NCBI GenBank assembly: GCA_015522095.1
Contig: WAMX01000017.1
Location: 1 to 5,479 of the forward strand
DNA from: Nanobdellati archaeon
Lineage (GTDB): Archaea > SpSt-1190
DNA length: 5,479 nt
Direction of reading: 5' to 3'
The notes beneath the pieces are model-generated. The model searched no databases. It saw only the letters and a list, made by a program, of their open reading frames with translations, and was not told the DNA's origin. The translations under genes and the position numbers were made by a program. The first letter of the stretch is position 1. Each line of letters begins with the position of its first letter. This document shows, piece by piece, positions 4,516-5,479 of the stretch.

Positions 4516-4523
4516 TTTATTAA
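4516..4523 (+). promoter_or_regulatory. TATA box of the ZIP transporter gene
   Basis: TTTATTAA at -28 to -21 from GTG 4544. It stands 22 bp from the trpS box on the opposite strand, so the two promoters share a 78-bp region and initiation complexes could compete. Confidence 0.65.
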
Positions 4524-4543
4524 CCCTGTTATTTTTTCTGAGA

Positions 4544-5338
4544 GTGGTTGTCCAGGCAATTGCTGATCTCGTGCTCCGCATATCCGGCGGCAGCATATAC
4601 CTGGTCGTGCTGCTTGCAGGCCTCTTCGTTGCCATAACCACCGCCCTTGGCTCTCTGTCCGCCTTCCTTTCCCACCGCCTTCCCGAGGGCGGCGTGGAGT
4701 TCAGCATGGCTTTTGCCTCAGGGATTATGATTGTTGCAAGCTTCACGAGCCTCATACTTCCCGGCATGGAGTATGCCGGCTTCGGGCAGGTTGCCGCGGG
4801 CATTGTGGTGGGAGCTGCCCTCGTGTTTGCCATTGAGAGGCTTGTCCCACACGAGCACCTCGTGCAGGGATATGAGGGTCCCGAGCACCTCCGCCGGAAG
4901 CTCAAAGTTGCCTGGCTCATTGCCCTCGCCGTCATAATCCACAACTTCCCCGAGGGAATGGCCGTGGGGGTTTCCATTGTCCACGATGTGCCCACCGGGC
5001 TTGCCACTGCCATTGCCATAGGGCTGCAGGACTTCCCGGAGGGAGCCGTGGTGTCGCTGCCCCTTGCGGCCGCATCGGGAGGCGTGGCATTCCCCATCCT
5101 GCTCGGCGTGCTCAGCGGGGTTTCCGAGGCGGTGACGGCCCTGCTCAGCGCCTACTTCTTCACGCGGTTTTCCATCCTTCTGCCCTACGGGCTCGGGGCG
5201 GCCGGCGGTGCCATGCTATACATCACCATCAAGGAGGTCGTGCCGGAGGTGTACGCCCACAAGGGCAGGGAGTTCTGGATGACCCTCGGCTTCTTTGCGG
5301 GCTTCCTGCTTATGCTCTACCTTGATTCCTCCCTCTGA
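4544..5338 (+). CDS. ZIP family divalent metal transporter (GufA-like)
   Basis: A 264-aa polytopic membrane protein of the ZIP family, which moves Zn(II) or related divalent metals into the cytoplasm. About eight membrane helices are visible. HNFPEG (133-138) in TM4 and QDFPEG (162-167) in TM5 form the binuclear metal centre, matching the arrangement of bacterial GufA-type ZIPs such as BbZIP (His, Asn, Glu / Gln, Asp, Glu). E195 in GVSEAV is 29 residues after E166, as for the BbZIP TM6 ligand. M62 in SGIMIVAS (TM2) is a candidate extra ligand. The TM3-TM4 loop is short, with PHEH (102-105) rather than a long His-rich stretch. GTG 4544 is chosen over TTG 4496 because it is 28 nt from the TATA box, which lies inside the longer frame. 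No metal-regulator palindrome is evident in the promoter. Confidence 0.92.
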   Translation: MVVQAIADLVLRISGGSIYLVVLLAGLFVAITTALGSLSAFLSHRLPEGGVEFSMAFASGIMIVASFTSLILPGMEYAGFGQVAAGIVVGAALVFAIERLVPHEHLVQGYEGPEHLRRKLKVAWLIALAVIIHNFPEGMAVGVSIVHDVPTGLATAIAIGLQDFPEGAVVSLPLAAASGGVAFPILLGVLSGVSEAVTALLSAYFFTRFSILLPYGLGAAGGAMLYITIKEVVPEVYAHKGREFWMTLGFFAGFLLMLYLDSSL

Positions 5339-5347
5339 CGGGAAAAC

Positions 5348-5355
5348 ATATTAAA
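5348..5355 (+). promoter_or_regulatory. TATA box of aspS
   Basis: ATATTAAA at -28 to -21 from GTG 5376, with the purine-rich BRE-like GGAAAAC directly upstream. It lies in the 37-bp gap after the ZIP gene, giving aspS its own promoter. Confidence 0.65.
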
Positions 5356-5375
5356 CACCCCTGCCCCTTTTTAGC

Positions 5376-5479
5376 GTGCTCAGGACCCATACTTGCGGCG
5401 AGCTGCGCAGGAAGGATGTCCGCAGGAAGGTTGTGCTTGCGGGCTGGGTGCACGGCCTCCGCGTGCTCGGCAAGAAGGC
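5376..5479 (+). CDS. aspS: Aspartate-tRNA ligase (AspRS), N-terminal fragment
   Basis: The first 34 codons of a gene that runs off the right edge. From GTG 5376 the protein begins [15 protein letters not shown] and continues [17 protein letters not shown]. LRTHxCGEL followed by the strand LAGWVH is the start of the OB-fold tRNA anticodon-binding domain of class IIb AspRS. AsnRS and LysRS share the GWV strand, but LRTHxCGEL points to AspRS. Whether it is discriminating or also charges tRNA-Asn cannot be judged, as the deciding residues lie outside the window. GTG is supported by the TATA box 28 nt upstream; there is no SD, so the mRNA should be leaderless. Confidence 0.85.
   Translation, partial: MLRTHTCGELRRKDVRRKVVLAGWVHGLRVLGKK

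Noticed and set aside
4532..4537. T6 run before the ZIP start as a terminator
   Set aside because: It lies between the ZIP TATA box and start codon with no plus-strand gene before it to terminate.
4496..4543. TTG-initiated 16-codon N-terminal extension of the ZIP protein (an apparent signal-like hydrophobic stretch)
   Set aside because: This stretch contains the TATA box itself, so it should not be in the mRNA; GTG 4544 fits the promoter.
4489..5097. 202-codon minus-strand frame opposite the ZIP gene
   Set aside because: Low-complexity Ser/Thr/Ala/Pro composition typical of an antisense shadow; the ZIP metal motifs are on the plus strand.
5368..5372. T5 run after the ZIP gene as a terminator
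   Set aside because: It is short and lies within 8 nt of the aspS start; runs this short occur throughout the window, so there is no firm support.

Overview
This is a gene-dense, GC-rich archaeal chromosome segment made almost entirely of housekeeping genes. The archaeal assignment rests on ribosomal protein eL43, RNA polymerase subunit Rpo12, prefoldin beta, a UPF0147 protein, a TATA-binding protein (TBP), an archaeal/eukaryotic-type TrpRS, TATA-box promoters and Shine-Dalgarno (SD) sequences of the GGTGAT type. A SepF-like gene implies FtsZ-based division and favours a euryarchaeal-type lineage. I cannot name the species.

Layout: (1) 1-96, minus strand: the 5' end of an unrecognised gene. 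(2) 97-202: a divergent intergenic region with a perfect 16-bp palindrome beside the promoter of an FNR-like flavin oxidoreductase (203-826). (3) 864-2025: a tight five-gene operon of a small two-helix membrane protein, eL43, Rpo12, prefoldin beta and UPF0147, with 0-5 nt between genes. (4) 2056-2845: sepF and an overlapping ZPR1-type zinc-finger gene. (5) 2860-3417: a divergent TBP, overlapping tail-to-tail with trpS (4465-3395, minus strand). (6) 4466-4543: a compact divergent promoter region, then a ZIP metal transporter (4544-5338). (7) 5376-5479: the start of aspS. No stretch over 300 bases lacks a gene. I saw no tRNA, rRNA, CRISPR array or mobile element.

Expression logic is unusually readable. 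In seven of the eight inferred transcription units an 8-bp A/T-rich box occupies exactly -28 to -21 relative to the chosen start codon; in the eighth it fits within 1 nt. Since archaeal transcription starts about 25 bp downstream of the TATA centre, these mRNAs are predicted to be leaderless. The four internal genes of the ribosomal operon instead carry SD motifs, and three of those contain the upstream gene's TGA stop. This pattern fixes several otherwise ambiguous starts (FNR-like, trpS, ZIP, aspS, TBP).

I found no clear new multi-gene system. The items most worth a second look are the TBP with shortened stirrups and altered DNA-contact residues, the palindrome upstream of the oxidoreductase, the fixed TATA-to-start spacing, and the TrpRS with a Gly-to-Ala change in its HIGH motif and a cysteine cluster.
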